Of a stretch of DNA of 64,000 nt, positions 19,301 to 27,171 are shown piece after piece. The notes beneath the pieces are model-generated. The model was not told the origin of the DNA, ran no database searches, and worked only from the letters and a program-made list of their open reading frames with translations. This DNA is from Phocaeicola_A sp036804505 (lineage in GTDB: Bacteria > Bacteroidota > Bacteroidia > Bacteroidales > Bacteroidaceae), in assembly GCA_036804505.1 (NCBI GenBank), contig DAIRSI010000020.1:1-64000 (forward strand). Reading direction: 5' to 3'. Both the position numbers and the translations under genes were made by a program. Within the stretch, counting starts at the first letter, position 1. Every line of letters begins with the position of its first letter.

Positions 19301-19790
19301 TCCCAAGTTTGGCAAACAGATGAAGGAAGTAGCTGCTGCAGTAGCAATTCTCCCTCAAGAGACTATCGCCGAACTGGAGAAAAACGGACAATGCAAACTG
19401 CAACTGCAAAGCGGAGAAGCAATTCTGGATGCTGCCGATGTGGAAATCATCAGTGAGGACATTCCGGGCTGGCTGGTATCCAATGAAGGCAAGCTCACCA
19501 TTGCCCTCGAAGTAACAATTTCCGAAGAACTCCGTAAGGAAGGTATAGCAAGAGAACTCGTGAACAGAATCCAAAACATCCGAAAGAGCAGCGGATTTGA
19601 AATCACAGACAAAATAAAAGTTGTGTTATCCAAAAATCAGCAAACGGATGATGCGGTTACAGAATATAATAACTATATTTGCACACAAGTATTAGCCAAC
19701 TCATTGACATTGGCAGATGAAGTGGAAGAGGGTACTGAACTCGATTTTGATGACTTCAAACTGACAATCAGTGTGGCAAAAGATATTTAA
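16365..19790 (+). CDS. ileS: Isoleucyl-tRNA synthetase
   Basis: Class I aminoacyl-tRNA synthetase charging tRNA-Ile. The HIGH-equivalent is GIHH (57-60) within PPSANGLPGIHH, and the KMSKR signature is at 688-692. The editing CP1 domain spans about residues 200-420 (WTTTPWTLPSNTALCVG and the later GTGIVHIAPTFGADD). The anticodon-binding helical domain follows at about 740-950. The length of 1141 residues matches the longer, eukaryote-like ileS type (type 2), which lacks a C-terminal zinc finger and is often found in Bacteroidetes; types differ in mupirocin sensitivity. It starts a run of five same-strand genes with gaps of 18, 14, -8 and -1 bases. Confidence 0.97.
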   Translation: MTKRFTERNQLDLSQVNKDVLKEWDEKDLFHKSIKEREGCPSFVFYEGPPSANGLPGIHHVMARTIKDIFCRYKTMKGFQVKRKAGWDTHGLPVELGVEKSLGITKEDIGKTISVAKYNETCRKDVMKFTKEWTDLTHKMGYWVDLDNPYITYDNRYIETLWWLLKQIYNKGLLYKGYTIQPYSPAAGTGLSSHELNQPGCYRDVKDTTVVAQFKMKNPKPEMKEWGTPYFIAWTTTPWTLPSNTALCVGPKIDYVAVQSYNGYTGEPITVVLAKALVNAHFNPKAAELSLDSYKPGDKLIPYKVIAEYKGTDLVGMEYEQLMPWVNPGEGAFRVIPGDYVTTEDGTGIVHIAPTFGADDALVAKAAGVPPLQLINKKGERRPMVDLTGKFYLLEELDDEFVKNNVNVELYKEYAGRFVKNDYDPNLTEKDETLDISICMMMKVANQAFKIEKHVHNYPHCWRTDKPILYYPLDSWFIKSTACKDRMIALNKTIKWKPESTGTGRFGKWLENLNDWNLSRSRFWGTPLPIWRSETGEEICIGSVEELYNEIEKSVNAGFMKSNPYKDNGFVPANYNKDNYEKIDLHRPYVDDIILVSESGKPMKRETDLIDVWFDSGSMPYAQIHYPFENKDLLDSGSVYPADFIAEGVDQTRGWFFTLHAIATMVFDSVSYKAVVSNGLVLDKNGNKMSKRLGNAVDPFSTIEKYGSDPLRWYMITNASPWDNLKFDTEGIDEVRRKFFGTLSNTYSFLALYANVDGFNYSEKDVPYNERPEIDRWIISELNTLIKNVDESLNDYEPTRAGRMISDFVNDNLSNWYVRLNRKRFWGSSMSADKLSAYQTLYLCLETVSKLMAPISPFYADQLFLDLQAATGRDKSESVHLAKFPECDEKLIDKELEARMEMAQQATSMVLALRRKVNIKVRQPLQCMMIPVVDEEQRRHIEAVQDLIKNEVNVKEIQFVDNEKGILVKKVKCDFKKLGPKFGKQMKEVAAAVAILPQETIAELEKNGQCKLQLQSGEAILDAADVEIISEDIPGWLVSNEGKLTIALEVTISEELRKEGIARELVNRIQNIRKSSGFEITDKIKVVLSKNQQTDDAVTEYNNYICTQVLANSLTLADEVEEGTELDFDDFKLTISVAKDI

Positions 19791-19808
19791 CATTAAAATT
19801 TAAGCACT

Positions 19809-20192
19809 ATGGCAGAGAAAACAAGATACTCAGACGCTGAACTTGAAGAGTTCAGAGCCATTATCAATGAAAAGCTTGAGTTAGCTCAACGTGATTATGA
19901 CATGTTGAAAAAATCTATCATGAATGCCGACGGCAATGACACTGACGACACCTCTCCAACCTACAAGGTCATGGAAGAAGGAGCCAATACCTTGTCGAAA
20001 GAAGAAACCACTAGACTGGCTTCCCGCCAGTTGAAGTTCATTCAAGACCTTCAGGCAGCTTTGGTACGCATAGAGAACAAGACTTATGGAATTTGCCGCG
20101 AAACGGGCAAACTGATTCCGGCTGAACGTCTTCGTGCAGTGCCACATGCAACATTGAGCATTGAAGCAAAACAAGCTCACAATCATAAATAA
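19809..20192 (+). CDS. TraR/DksA family protein with a degenerate zinc finger
   Basis: DksA/TraR-like regulator of 127 residues, predicted to reach through the RNA polymerase secondary channel. The N-terminal part is helical, with an acidic stretch NADGNDTDDTSP at about 39-50 that would form the coiled-coil tip. The C-terminal zinc-finger region is recognisable (YGICRETGKLIPAERLRAVPHAT), but only one of the four expected cysteines is present (Cys96); the second position is Thr99 and the C-terminal CxxC pair is absent (TLSIEAK). The fold may be held without zinc, as in some reported cysteine-poor DksA proteins. It is 18 bases after ileS and 14 bases before lspA, so it is part of the ileS operon. 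Confidence 0.88.
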   Translation: MAEKTRYSDAELEEFRAIINEKLELAQRDYDMLKKSIMNADGNDTDDTSPTYKVMEEGANTLSKEETTRLASRQLKFIQDLQAALVRIENKTYGICRETGKLIPAERLRAVPHATLSIEAKQAHNHK

Positions 20193-20206
20193 CTGAAAGA
20201 TAGTAA

Positions 20207-20848
20207 ATGAAGAAATTTCTCTCACAGAGCGTAATCTCCGTGATAATCATTCTTTCTGTTCTGACGGTGGACCAAATCATCAAGATTTGGGTGAAAACAA
20301 GTATGTACCTTCATGACTGCCACAGAATAACGGATTGGTTCTATATATATTTCACCGAGAACAACGGCATGGCTTTTGGCATGGAACTGGTAGGAAAGCT
20401 ATTCCTGACCAGTTTCCGACTAATAGCGATTGTAGCGATTGCCTATTACATGCATAAGATGATTAAAAAACAAGTGAAGACAGGTTACATCGTTTGCCTG
20501 GCTTTCATTCTTGCGGGAGCAGCCGGAAATATTATAGACAGTGTGTTCTATGGAGAGATATTCAGCGAAAGCAGTCACATGGCCATTGCCAATTTCGTAC
20601 CCATCGGTCAAGGGTATTCAGACTGGCTTCACGGCAAAGTGGTGGATATGTTCTACTTTCCGATCATCGATACTTACTGGCCTTCATGGATGCCCATGGT
20701 GGGAGGAGATCATTTTGTATTCTTCAGCCCCATATTCAATTTTGCCGATGCATCCATCAGTTGCGGCATCATAGCACTGCTTATATTCTATAGGAGTTAT
20801 TTGAATACCGAAAAAAAAGAACCGGAGGCAAAGGCTAAAAATGAATAA
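20207..20848 (+). CDS. lspA: Lipoprotein signal peptidase (signal peptidase II)
   Basis: Inner-membrane aspartyl protease that removes signal peptides from diacylated prolipoproteins. It has four hydrophobic segments. The catalytic aspartates are Asp111 in AGAAGNIIDSVFYGE and Asp181 in FNFADASISCGI. The ENNGMAFG stretch near residues 51-58 corresponds to the conserved N..GAAFG region. At 213 residues it is longer than E. coli LspA, mainly through an insertion between the two catalytic motifs (about residues 117-170), a common Bacteroidetes feature. The next gene overlaps its last 8 bases and encodes a lipoprotein, one of many potential substrates. Confidence 0.95.
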   Translation: MKKFLSQSVISVIIILSVLTVDQIIKIWVKTSMYLHDCHRITDWFYIYFTENNGMAFGMELVGKLFLTSFRLIAIVAIAYYMHKMIKKQVKTGYIVCLAFILAGAAGNIIDSVFYGEIFSESSHMAIANFVPIGQGYSDWLHGKVVDMFYFPIIDTYWPSWMPMVGGDHFVFFSPIFNFADASISCGIIALLIFYRSYLNTEKKEPEAKAKNE

Positions 20849-21767
20849 AGTTTACTCGTTGTTAGGATTCGTTTCACTCCTGCTGTTCATCGGCTGTAAT
20901 ACCAAATACCCGGACAATGTCCTGCCTGCCGACGAGCTGGAGGATTTCCTGTATGATTATCACATCGCACAGGCAATGGGTAACAACATTCGCCCTGATG
21001 AATCCTACAAAAGAGAACTTTATATAGATTATGTGTATCGCAAGCATCACGTGTCACATGCCGAATTCGACTCAACCCTGGTGTGGTACACACGCCATGC
21101 AGAAGAATTGGAAAAAGTATATTCCAAACTTAATGAAAGAATCGACAAAGAAAAAAGTCTGATCAATGTGGACGACCATGCCGATCAAGCTCTCACGGCA
21201 AGCGGCGATACAGTGAACATTTGGCTGAACAAAAGAATCTATCTGCTTTCATCCAGCCAATATGTAAATAAAATAAGTTTTTCACTCAAGACCGACTCAA
21301 GCTATCACAAACGTGATATCTTCAAATGGACAGGTAACTTCATCTTCCTGCCAACTAATTCCCCCGACGGCCAACAGGCTGTGATGACATTCAGAATCAG
21401 ATATGACAACGATTCAATTGCTTCAGAAACCAAGGAAATACGCTCGCTTGGGACGAATGATGTGTATCTCGTTGCCGATCCGGTACAAACCATCCGAGAC
21501 GTAAGCGGATATATCTATTACCAAGGTACCAACCGGATGCTTGTCAGCAATATCAGACTGATGCGTTATCACCAAAACGACTCCACGAAGTTCATCAACA
21601 GTTCGAAAGACATCGAAGCTACACGTCCTGTAGCCAAGAGGGATTCACTACAACCGCATGACTCTCTACGCACTTTACCGGCCACTCCAAGCGGCAGACG
21701 ATTGAATCCTACGCAGATGCGTGATTCCAAGCCAATCATCAAGAAACAAATCATCCGCAGACGATAA
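20841..21767 (+). CDS. DUF4296 domain lipoprotein
   Basis: Lipoprotein of 308 residues with the lipobox LFIGC (Cys19) and an N-terminal DUF4296 domain (about 30-110), seen in the stretch DELEDFLYDYHIAQ and the YVYRKHHVSHAEFDSTL segment. The middle part is beta-rich and the C-terminal 60 residues are basic and low-complexity (RRLNPTQMRDSKPIIKKQ). The biochemical function is unknown. Its start overlaps lspA by 8 bases and its stop overlaps the next start (TAATG), so translation along this part of the operon is probably coupled. DUF4296 genes commonly accompany lspA and the dksA-like gene in Bacteroides. Confidence 0.85.
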   Translation: MNKVYSLLGFVSLLLFIGCNTKYPDNVLPADELEDFLYDYHIAQAMGNNIRPDESYKRELYIDYVYRKHHVSHAEFDSTLVWYTRHAEELEKVYSKLNERIDKEKSLINVDDHADQALTASGDTVNIWLNKRIYLLSSSQYVNKISFSLKTDSSYHKRDIFKWTGNFIFLPTNSPDGQQAVMTFRIRYDNDSIASETKEIRSLGTNDVYLVADPVQTIRDVSGYIYYQGTNRMLVSNIRLMRYHQNDSTKFINSSKDIEATRPVAKRDSLQPHDSLRTLPATPSGRRLNPTQMRDSKPIIKKQIIRRR

Positions 21768-22096
21768 TGAGGCAGGTTGCTGTCCATAAAATTTACTATG
21801 ACGGCAGCCACATCCTGAGCAAAGGAGTGGCAGTTATCGATGGCGAACAAGTTGTAAAAATATTCCTTTTAACGGAAGAGATAGAAAGTACAGAGTGGAT
21901 AGGAGGCGTTATCTTTCTTTCTCATTATAAAGATATTAACGGGCTTTCAGAAGTCAAGACCATTAAGGATGCACTTGAAATTATAACAAATCCCCTGAAT
22001 GATAACGGACCACTTTATGCCTGGCATGCTTCAAAAGTGGATCTTGCAGAAGGATTGATTCTTCCAGGAAACAAGTGGACAAGGCTCAGAGCATAG
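21767..22096 (+). CDS. Uncharacterised 109-residue protein at the end of the ileS operon
   Basis: Small soluble protein with no signal peptide or membrane helix and no domain I recognise. It starts MRQVAVHKIYYDG and has several beta-strand-like segments (GVAVIDGEQVVKIFLL, EWIGGVIFLS). The start codon shares a base with the preceding stop (TAATG), which strongly supports it as a real, translationally coupled gene. Its last 11 bases overlap the 3' end of the TrmH-like gene on the other strand. One can imagine a small regulatory or accessory role for the operon's products, but nothing in the sequence shows it. Confidence 0.7.
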   Translation: MRQVAVHKIYYDGSHILSKGVAVIDGEQVVKIFLLTEEIESTEWIGGVIFLSHYKDINGLSEVKTIKDALEIITNPLNDNGPLYAWHASKVDLAEGLILPGNKWTRLRA

Positions 22097-22844
22097 CTCT
22101 GCGGCGGAATTCCGCACATGTAACAGCCGTGGCAACAGCTACGTTCAGTGACTCGGAAGTCTTTTCTCCCTGAGGATAATTAGGAATATATAACCGCTGG
22201 TTCACGTATTGTTCCACATCGGCACTGATACCGTTTCCTTCATTGCCCATGACGATGAGTCCGGTATTCGACAACTCTTTGGAGTAGATATTTTCGCCGT
22301 CAAGAAAAGTACCGAAAATATTAATATTCTTAGATAAAGAATGGAATAAATCCATTAACGGCATATAGCAAAGTTTTACACGTGCCACAGCCCCCATAGT
22401 AGCTTGAATAGTTTTAGGATTGTAGATATCGGCCGTAGCTGTGGAGCAAAAAATATGCTTTATTCCAAACCAATCAGCTATGCGGACAATGGTACCTAAA
22501 TTACCCGGATCCTGAACATCATCCAGCACCAGACACAACTCTTTTTCGGGAATGCTCAAATCGATTTCATAATCAGGTTGCTCAAACACTGCAAGAACCT
22601 CTTGAGGCGCTTTCAGGAAACTGGCTTTTTGCAGTTCCTCCGAATTCACTTCCACGACTTCCGTATCACGTCCGATGAGACGATTGTCGAGAAAATCACG
22701 AGTTGCTGCAAGAAACAAACACCGAAAAGAGGGCAGGAGTTCATCGACAAGTTTCGGACCTTCGGCTACAAACACCCTTTCCTGATTCCTGTTCTTCTTC
22801 AAATCCAAAGAACGAATGTATTTGATTTTGTTCTTGCTCAGCAT
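22086..22844 (-). CDS. TrmH/SpoU family RNA 2'-O-methyltransferase
   Basis: SPOUT-class methyltransferase of 252 residues that methylates the 2'-OH of ribose in rRNA or tRNA. The N-terminal L30e-like substrate-binding region (VFVAEGPKLVDELL) covers about residues 20-105. The catalytic domain has motif 1 LDDVQDPGNLGTIVRIADWFG, motif 2 LIVMGNEGNGIS and motif 3 IPNYPQGEKTSESLNVAVAT, which together form the trefoil knot that binds S-adenosylmethionine. The exact target nucleotide is not deducible. It has its own -7 element (22874-22881) and converges on the ileS operon with an 11-base tail overlap. Confidence 0.92.
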   Translation of the reverse strand: MLSKNKIKYIRSLDLKKNRNQERVFVAEGPKLVDELLPSFRCLFLAATRDFLDNRLIGRDTEVVEVNSEELQKASFLKAPQEVLAVFEQPDYEIDLSIPEKELCLVLDDVQDPGNLGTIVRIADWFGIKHIFCSTATADIYNPKTIQATMGAVARVKLCYMPLMDLFHSLSKNINIFGTFLDGENIYSKELSNTGLIVMGNEGNGISADVEQYVNQRLYIPNYPQGEKTSESLNVAVATAVTCAEFRRRAML

Positions 22845-22873
22845 ATTTTCTATTTTATTGTCAAAATATGGAG

Positions 22874-22881
22874 CAAAGCTA
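22874..22881 (-). promoter_or_regulatory. -7 promoter element for the TrmH-like gene
   Basis: On the minus strand this reads TAGCTTTG, 30 bases before the ATG at 22844. It lies next to the divergent promoter at 22904. Confidence 0.55.
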
Positions 22882-22903
22882 CCAATTTATTTTTATTTTT
22901 CCC

Positions 22904-22911
22904 TATCTTTG
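22904..22911 (+). promoter_or_regulatory. -7 promoter element for the TamA/BamA-like gene
   Basis: TATCTTTG is 31 bases before the ATG at 22942. No clear -33 element is present. Confidence 0.6.
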
Positions 22912-22941
22912 TCAAGCTATTTTTGAATCGACTTCACAGAC

Positions 22942-25254
22942 ATGAGCATAAAGAAAAAAATCACACTGATAGGTGTTGTCATAGCGGTACTGAGTTCCTG
23001 TTCCGTTACTAAATTCGTTCCCGACGGACAATATTTGCTCAATGAAGTGAAAGTAACATCGGACGATAAGGATGCCAACGTGTCCGGAATCAACAGCTAC
23101 ATACAACAGATACCCAATGCACGCTGGTTCAGCAGTTTGCGTGTTCCTCTTCACACTTACAGCCTCTCTGGCAGAGATTCCACCCGATGGAATAACAAGT
23201 TCTTGAGAAAATTGGGAGAAGCTCCTGTCATCTTCAGTCAGATTTCGGCAGACAAGAGTTGCAACGATCTGACACAAGCCCTTCAAAACATGGGCTACAT
23301 GGGTGCATACGTGGATTTGAAAAAGGAAACCAAAGGCAAAAAGCTGAACCTTACCTACAAACTTCATCCCGGAAAACCTTATTACATAAAGAGTTATACA
23401 AAAGACATTCCGGACCCCGACATGGCCAGATTCCTTGAAAAATGGGAAAGCAAGCGTAAGCCCGAAGCCGGAAAAATCTTCAATGTGAACGAACTTAACC
23501 AGATACGGCAAGACATCAGTTCCTATCTGCTGGACATCGGCTACTACAAAATAAACAAAGAATTCATCACTTTCACAGCCGATACAGTGAGGAATACTCA
23601 TCAGGTGGACCTCACCATGCATCTCAATCTCAATGCCAAGGAAGACAGCATAGGAGTGAACCACCAGTACCGCATTGACAAAGTACATGTGGTGACCGAC
23701 TATAACAACCTGCAGTATGAAGATGTGACAGACCTGAGCAAGTACGATTCACTTACCTATCGTAAGATAAATTACTATTACAAACATCACAGACCCATTC
23801 GTACCAAGATAATTGCCGATAACAGCCACCTCATCCCGGGATCCCTTTATAAGGAAACCGACGTGCAGAACACATACAATGATTTGGGAAGACTGCATGC
23901 CATCAAGTACACCAACATAAGATTCAATGAAAAGCAGGTAGCCGACAGCAGCAAGGTGGATTGCTATATCACAGTGACACCAGCAAAGCCGCAATCATTC
24001 TCGGCTGAAATTGAAGGCACAAACACGGCCGGAGACCTTGGAGCAGCAGCCACCGTAGGCTATCAGCACAAAAATATTTTCAAGGGATCGGAACTCTTCA
24101 CCTTCAAGGTGCGCGGTGCATACGAAGCCATCACGGGTTTGGAAGGCTACAGCAACAGCGACTATAAGGAATGGGGTGCTGAATCAAGCATCAACTTCCC
24201 CCGGTTCATGTTTCCGTTCCTCAAATCATCCTTCCGTAACAATGTGAAAGCAACTTCAGAAGTCCGCCTGCAACTCAATTCGCAGATACGTCCGGAATTC
24301 TCACGCGTGGTTGCATCGGCAGGATGGAGTTACAAATGGAACAAAAAACAACAGAAATCGCAACATAAAATAGATGTAATCGACATCAATTATGTATACA
24401 TGCCCCGCATATCACAGAAATTCAAGGAAGAATATCTGGATACGGTAACCAAACAAAATGCCATCCTCAAGTATAATTACGAAAACCTGCTCATCATGCG
24501 TATGGGCTATTCCTATACATTCAACTCCTTGGGAGGAAGTACGATGGGAGTAAACAACAACGCCTATTCCGTTCGTCTTAACGTGGAAAGCGGTGGAAAC
24601 CTCCTTTATGGAATCTCCAAACTATTGAAAGGACAAACCGATACGGAAGGTAGATACACGGTTGCCAATATAGCATACGCACAATACGTGAAAGGTGATT
24701 TCGACTATGCAAAAAGTTTTGTGATTGACAGAAGAAACTCCATAGTAGGTCATTTCGGACTCGGAATTGCCTATCCATACGGAAACTCCAACATCCTCCC
24801 ATTCGAGAAAAGATACTTCAGTGGCGGAGCCAACAGCGTGCGCGGATGGAGTGTCCGCACTCTCGGACCGGGTTCATACGCAGGAAAGAACTCCAGTATC
24901 GACTTTATCAACCAAAGCGGTGACATGAAACTCGACATGAATCTGGAATACCGCTCACACATGTTCTGGAAACTGGAAGGAGCTCTCTTTGTGGATGCCG
25001 GAAATATATGGACCCTGCGTAACTATACCGACCAGCCCGGCGGACAATTCCGACTGGACAAATTCTACAAACAGATTGCCATGGCATACGGAGTAGGGCT
25101 CCGCTTCAACTTCGACTATTTCATTCTCCGTTTCGACGGCGGCATGAAGGCTATCAATCCGGAGTTCGAAAGCGGGAAAAACCGTTATCCACTTCTACAC
25201 CCTGATTTCGGACGCGACTTTGCTTTCCACTTTGCCGTGGGCTATCCATTCTAA
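22942..25254 (+). CDS. BamA/TamA family outer-membrane protein (lipoprotein variant)
   Basis: Omp85 superfamily protein of 770 residues, with N-terminal POTRA domains (about 25-350) and a C-terminal 16-strand beta-barrel (surface antigen domain). The barrel's lid-lock motif is visible as FSGGANSVRGWSVRTLGPG, containing the conserved VRGW/Y. The protein ends in an aromatic residue (GYPF), as expected for a barrel. Unlike classical BamA it carries a lipobox (LSSC, Cys20), so the N-terminus is predicted to be lipidated. It probably takes part in outer-membrane protein or lipid assembly, like TamA; the main BamA gene is presumably elsewhere. The gene is monocistronic. Confidence 0.9.
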   Translation: MSIKKKITLIGVVIAVLSSCSVTKFVPDGQYLLNEVKVTSDDKDANVSGINSYIQQIPNARWFSSLRVPLHTYSLSGRDSTRWNNKFLRKLGEAPVIFSQISADKSCNDLTQALQNMGYMGAYVDLKKETKGKKLNLTYKLHPGKPYYIKSYTKDIPDPDMARFLEKWESKRKPEAGKIFNVNELNQIRQDISSYLLDIGYYKINKEFITFTADTVRNTHQVDLTMHLNLNAKEDSIGVNHQYRIDKVHVVTDYNNLQYEDVTDLSKYDSLTYRKINYYYKHHRPIRTKIIADNSHLIPGSLYKETDVQNTYNDLGRLHAIKYTNIRFNEKQVADSSKVDCYITVTPAKPQSFSAEIEGTNTAGDLGAAATVGYQHKNIFKGSELFTFKVRGAYEAITGLEGYSNSDYKEWGAESSINFPRFMFPFLKSSFRNNVKATSEVRLQLNSQIRPEFSRVVASAGWSYKWNKKQQKSQHKIDVIDINYVYMPRISQKFKEEYLDTVTKQNAILKYNYENLLIMRMGYSYTFNSLGGSTMGVNNNAYSVRLNVESGGNLLYGISKLLKGQTDTEGRYTVANIAYAQYVKGDFDYAKSFVIDRRNSIVGHFGLGIAYPYGNSNILPFEKRYFSGGANSVRGWSVRTLGPGSYAGKNSSIDFINQSGDMKLDMNLEYRSHMFWKLEGALFVDAGNIWTLRNYTDQPGGQFRLDKFYKQIAMAYGVGLRFNFDYFILRFDGGMKAINPEFESGKNRYPLLHPDFGRDFAFHFAVGYPF

Positions 25255-25305
25255 ATAATGGCATAAAAAAATTCATGAACAGAGCCAACTTAAACGGCTT
25301 TTTAT

Positions 25306-25313
25306 TACCTTTG
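25306..25313 (+). promoter_or_regulatory. -7 promoter element for the WalJ-like hydrolase
   Basis: TACCTTTG matches TAnnTTTG. It lies inside a longer reading frame that opens at 25275, and so shows that translation begins at the later ATG at 25332, 18 bases downstream. Confidence 0.65.
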
Positions 25314-25331
25314 CGAAAAATATTTAAACAG

Positions 25332-26132
25332 ATGTTGAAATTTCTATGCTTGGGAAGTGGCAGCAGTGGAAATTGCTATTACCTGAGCTATAATAATAAT
25401 GCCATTCTCATTGATGCGGGGATAGGCATCCGTTCTATCAAAAAGTCATTGAAAGACAAAGGTTTGCCTTTCGATGCAATTCGAGCTGTGTTTGTCACTC
25501 ATGACCATGCCGACCATATCAAGTGCGTAGGTGTTTTAGGAGAAAAATACAATATTCCCATCTATTCCACAGAAATGGTGCATCAAGGCATTCGCAAGAG
25601 CTACTGCGTAACGGAAAAACTCACTGCCAACCACATCAAGCTGATTGAAAAGGAAAACACCTTTTCTTTTCTTGACTTCACCATCACAGCCTTCGAGGTA
25701 CCTCATGACGGAACAGACAATGTGGGTTATTGCATACAATGTGACGGCAAAACATTCTGTTTCCTTACAGACCTTGGACATATCACTCCGACAGCTGAGA
25801 ATTACATCGAAAAAGCCAACTACCTGATTCTGGAAGCCAACTATGAGGACGAGATGCTTAAAAACGGGCCCTATCCGCAATATCTGAAAGATCGCATTGC
25901 CAGTCCTAACGGTCACATGAGTAACCACGACACTGCCCATTTTCTGGCAGAACATCTGCAAGAACACCTGAAGCATGTTTGGTTGTGCCATCTGAGCAAA
26001 GACAACAACCATCCTGAACTTGCTTTCAAGGCGGTAGAAATGGAAATGAGAAATCACGGCATCATTGTTGGTAAAGATTTACTAGTCACGCCGTTAAAGC
26101 GAACAACCCCAAGCGACCTATACGAACTATAA
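25332..26132 (+). CDS. MBL-fold metallo-hydrolase, WalJ/YycJ-like
   Basis: Metallo-beta-lactamase fold hydrolase of 266 residues, close to the WalJ (YycJ) group linked to nucleic-acid processing and cell-wall homeostasis in Gram-positives. The N-terminus LCLGSGSSGNCYYL is typical of that group. The metal site is THDHADHIK, followed by further ligands in LTDLGHIT and a late His in HLSKDNNHPELA. I place the start at the ATG at 25332 because the -7 promoter element lies between an upstream ATG (25275) and this one, which leaves a short leader of about 12 bases. A nuclease activity is inferred from the family, not shown. Confidence 0.87.
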   Translation: MLKFLCLGSGSSGNCYYLSYNNNAILIDAGIGIRSIKKSLKDKGLPFDAIRAVFVTHDHADHIKCVGVLGEKYNIPIYSTEMVHQGIRKSYCVTEKLTANHIKLIEKENTFSFLDFTITAFEVPHDGTDNVGYCIQCDGKTFCFLTDLGHITPTAENYIEKANYLILEANYEDEMLKNGPYPQYLKDRIASPNGHMSNHDTAHFLAEHLQEHLKHVWLCHLSKDNNHPELAFKAVEMEMRNHGIIVGKDLLVTPLKRTTPSDLYEL

Positions 26133-26171
26133 ATCTTTTGACACAAAAAATAGAAAAAAAGGTTCAAAAGA

Positions 26172-26203
26172 TTTGGCTAAAAGAAACAAAATGCATACCT
26201 TTG
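26172..26203 (+). promoter_or_regulatory. Promoter for the tRNA-Lys gene
   Basis: TTTG at 26172-26175 and TACCTTTG at 26196-26203 are separated by 20 bases, a full match to the Bacteroidetes consensus, 27 bases before the tRNA. Confidence 0.8.
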
Positions 26204-26230
26204 CATCGCTTTTGAAAAAGAGATAAAGTC

Positions 26231-26303
26231 GCGCTCTTAGCTCAGTTGGTAGAGCAATTGACTCTTAATCAATGGGTCCAGGGTTCGAGTCCCTGAGGGC
26301 GTA
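26231..26303 (+). tRNA. tRNA-Lys (anticodon CTT)
   Basis: A 73-base cloverleaf can be drawn. The acceptor stem pairs GCGCTCT with AGGGCGT (first pair G-U) and ends in discriminator A; the D arm contains AGCTCAGTTGGTAGAGC. The anticodon stem ATTGA/TCAAT encloses the loop CTCTTAA, so the anticodon is CTT (lysine, AAG codon). The T arm contains GGTTCGAGTCC. CCA is not encoded. It has its own promoter and terminator. The 3' end was checked by eye for a duplicated attachment site downstream and none was found. Confidence 0.95.
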
Positions 26304-26306
26304 CAG

Positions 26307-26335
26307 AAGGCTACCTAAATGGTAGCCTTTTTTTA
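26307..26335 (+). terminator. Intrinsic terminator of the tRNA-Lys transcript
   Basis: A 9-base perfect stem (26307-26315 with 26321-26329) with a 5-base loop is followed by a run of T to 26334. Confidence 0.9.
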
Positions 26336-26550
26336 TGCTGTATATACAAACCGCAAAACGATTTGTATGATTTTTGAAAAACAAAATGTATTTATTTTGA
26401 ATATATTAATAAAATCAAAATGTGATAATTGTTTTTTTAGTCATTTTTGTAATGACCTTAATAAAGGTGACTATATGTTGTAAACATAGTTTAATTGGTA
26501 TTCAAATAAAGATTAAATAGTATAAAAAATATATATAAGTGAAAAAATTG

Positions 26551-26558
26551 TATATTTG
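26551..26558 (+). promoter_or_regulatory. -7 promoter element at the start of the accessory islet
   Basis: TATATTTG matches TAnnTTTG and lies 17 bases before the ATG at 26575. It is inside an upstream GTG-initiated extension of the frame and so argues for the later start. Confidence 0.5.
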
Positions 26559-26574
26559 TCGTAATTATAATTTT

Positions 26575-27141
26575 ATGGATATGTTTACAATAGAATTTGA
26601 AAAGCCGATAAAGGTTGCTATAGAACAAGATTCTTTCATGCAATGGATAACAAGTCCAAATACAATTTTAGCTTTATTAGCAATATTAATTAGTATTATC
26701 ACATTGATTATTTCAATTAAGTATACTAGTAAAACTATCAAAATTGCAGAAAGGCATAATAAACTATCAGTTGAACCACTATTGAATTTTAATATTAATT
26801 CAAGTGAAAAAAACAGCATGTCGATAATTTTAGGAAATTATGGATTAGGGTCAGCAAAAATAAAATCGATGCTCATAATATGTAATGGCAGTCATTTTAA
26901 AAATTTAGAATCATTTTATGATGGAATACTTAAGAATATGAATATTAAAGTGGAAAAAATTATGCTAATTGGTGAACTTGAAGTAATTTCTTCTAATGTA
27001 AATATGGAATTATTTAATTTCAAATATGATTCTTTTTACAGGGAAAAAATAATTTCAATATTAAAAAATACCAATATAAAAATTTCATATCTTACAATGT
27101 ATGATGAAACAAGAGAAATAAATTGTAGAATATGGGTATGA
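26575..27141 (+). CDS. Uncharacterised single-pass membrane protein (AT-rich islet)
   Basis: Protein of 188 residues that I do not recognise as a named family. One hydrophobic helix (about residues 26-47, containing ILALLAILISIITLIISI) follows a short N-terminal segment. It is followed by a basic linker (TSKTIKIAERHNKLSVEP) and a beta-rich soluble domain with the stretch LGNYGLGSAKIKSM. A helix followed by a 'serves-as-SVEPxL' turn and then a NxGxGxAxI strand is a layout seen in many unnamed proteins of mobile or defence loci; function there is unknown. The DNA is markedly more AT-rich than neighbouring genes, with many AAA, ATA and TTA codons. The metallopeptidase gene starts 30 bases downstream. 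I chose ATG 26575 because a promoter element sits ahead of it. Confidence 0.6.
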   Translation: MDMFTIEFEKPIKVAIEQDSFMQWITSPNTILALLAILISIITLIISIKYTSKTIKIAERHNKLSVEPLLNFNINSSEKNSMSIILGNYGLGSAKIKSMLIICNGSHFKNLESFYDGILKNMNIKVEKIMLIGELEVISSNVNMELFNFKYDSFYREKIISILKNTNIKISYLTMYDETREINCRIWV

Positions 27142-27171
27142 TCGATTTGTTCCGCATTTTTTAAAGCACCT

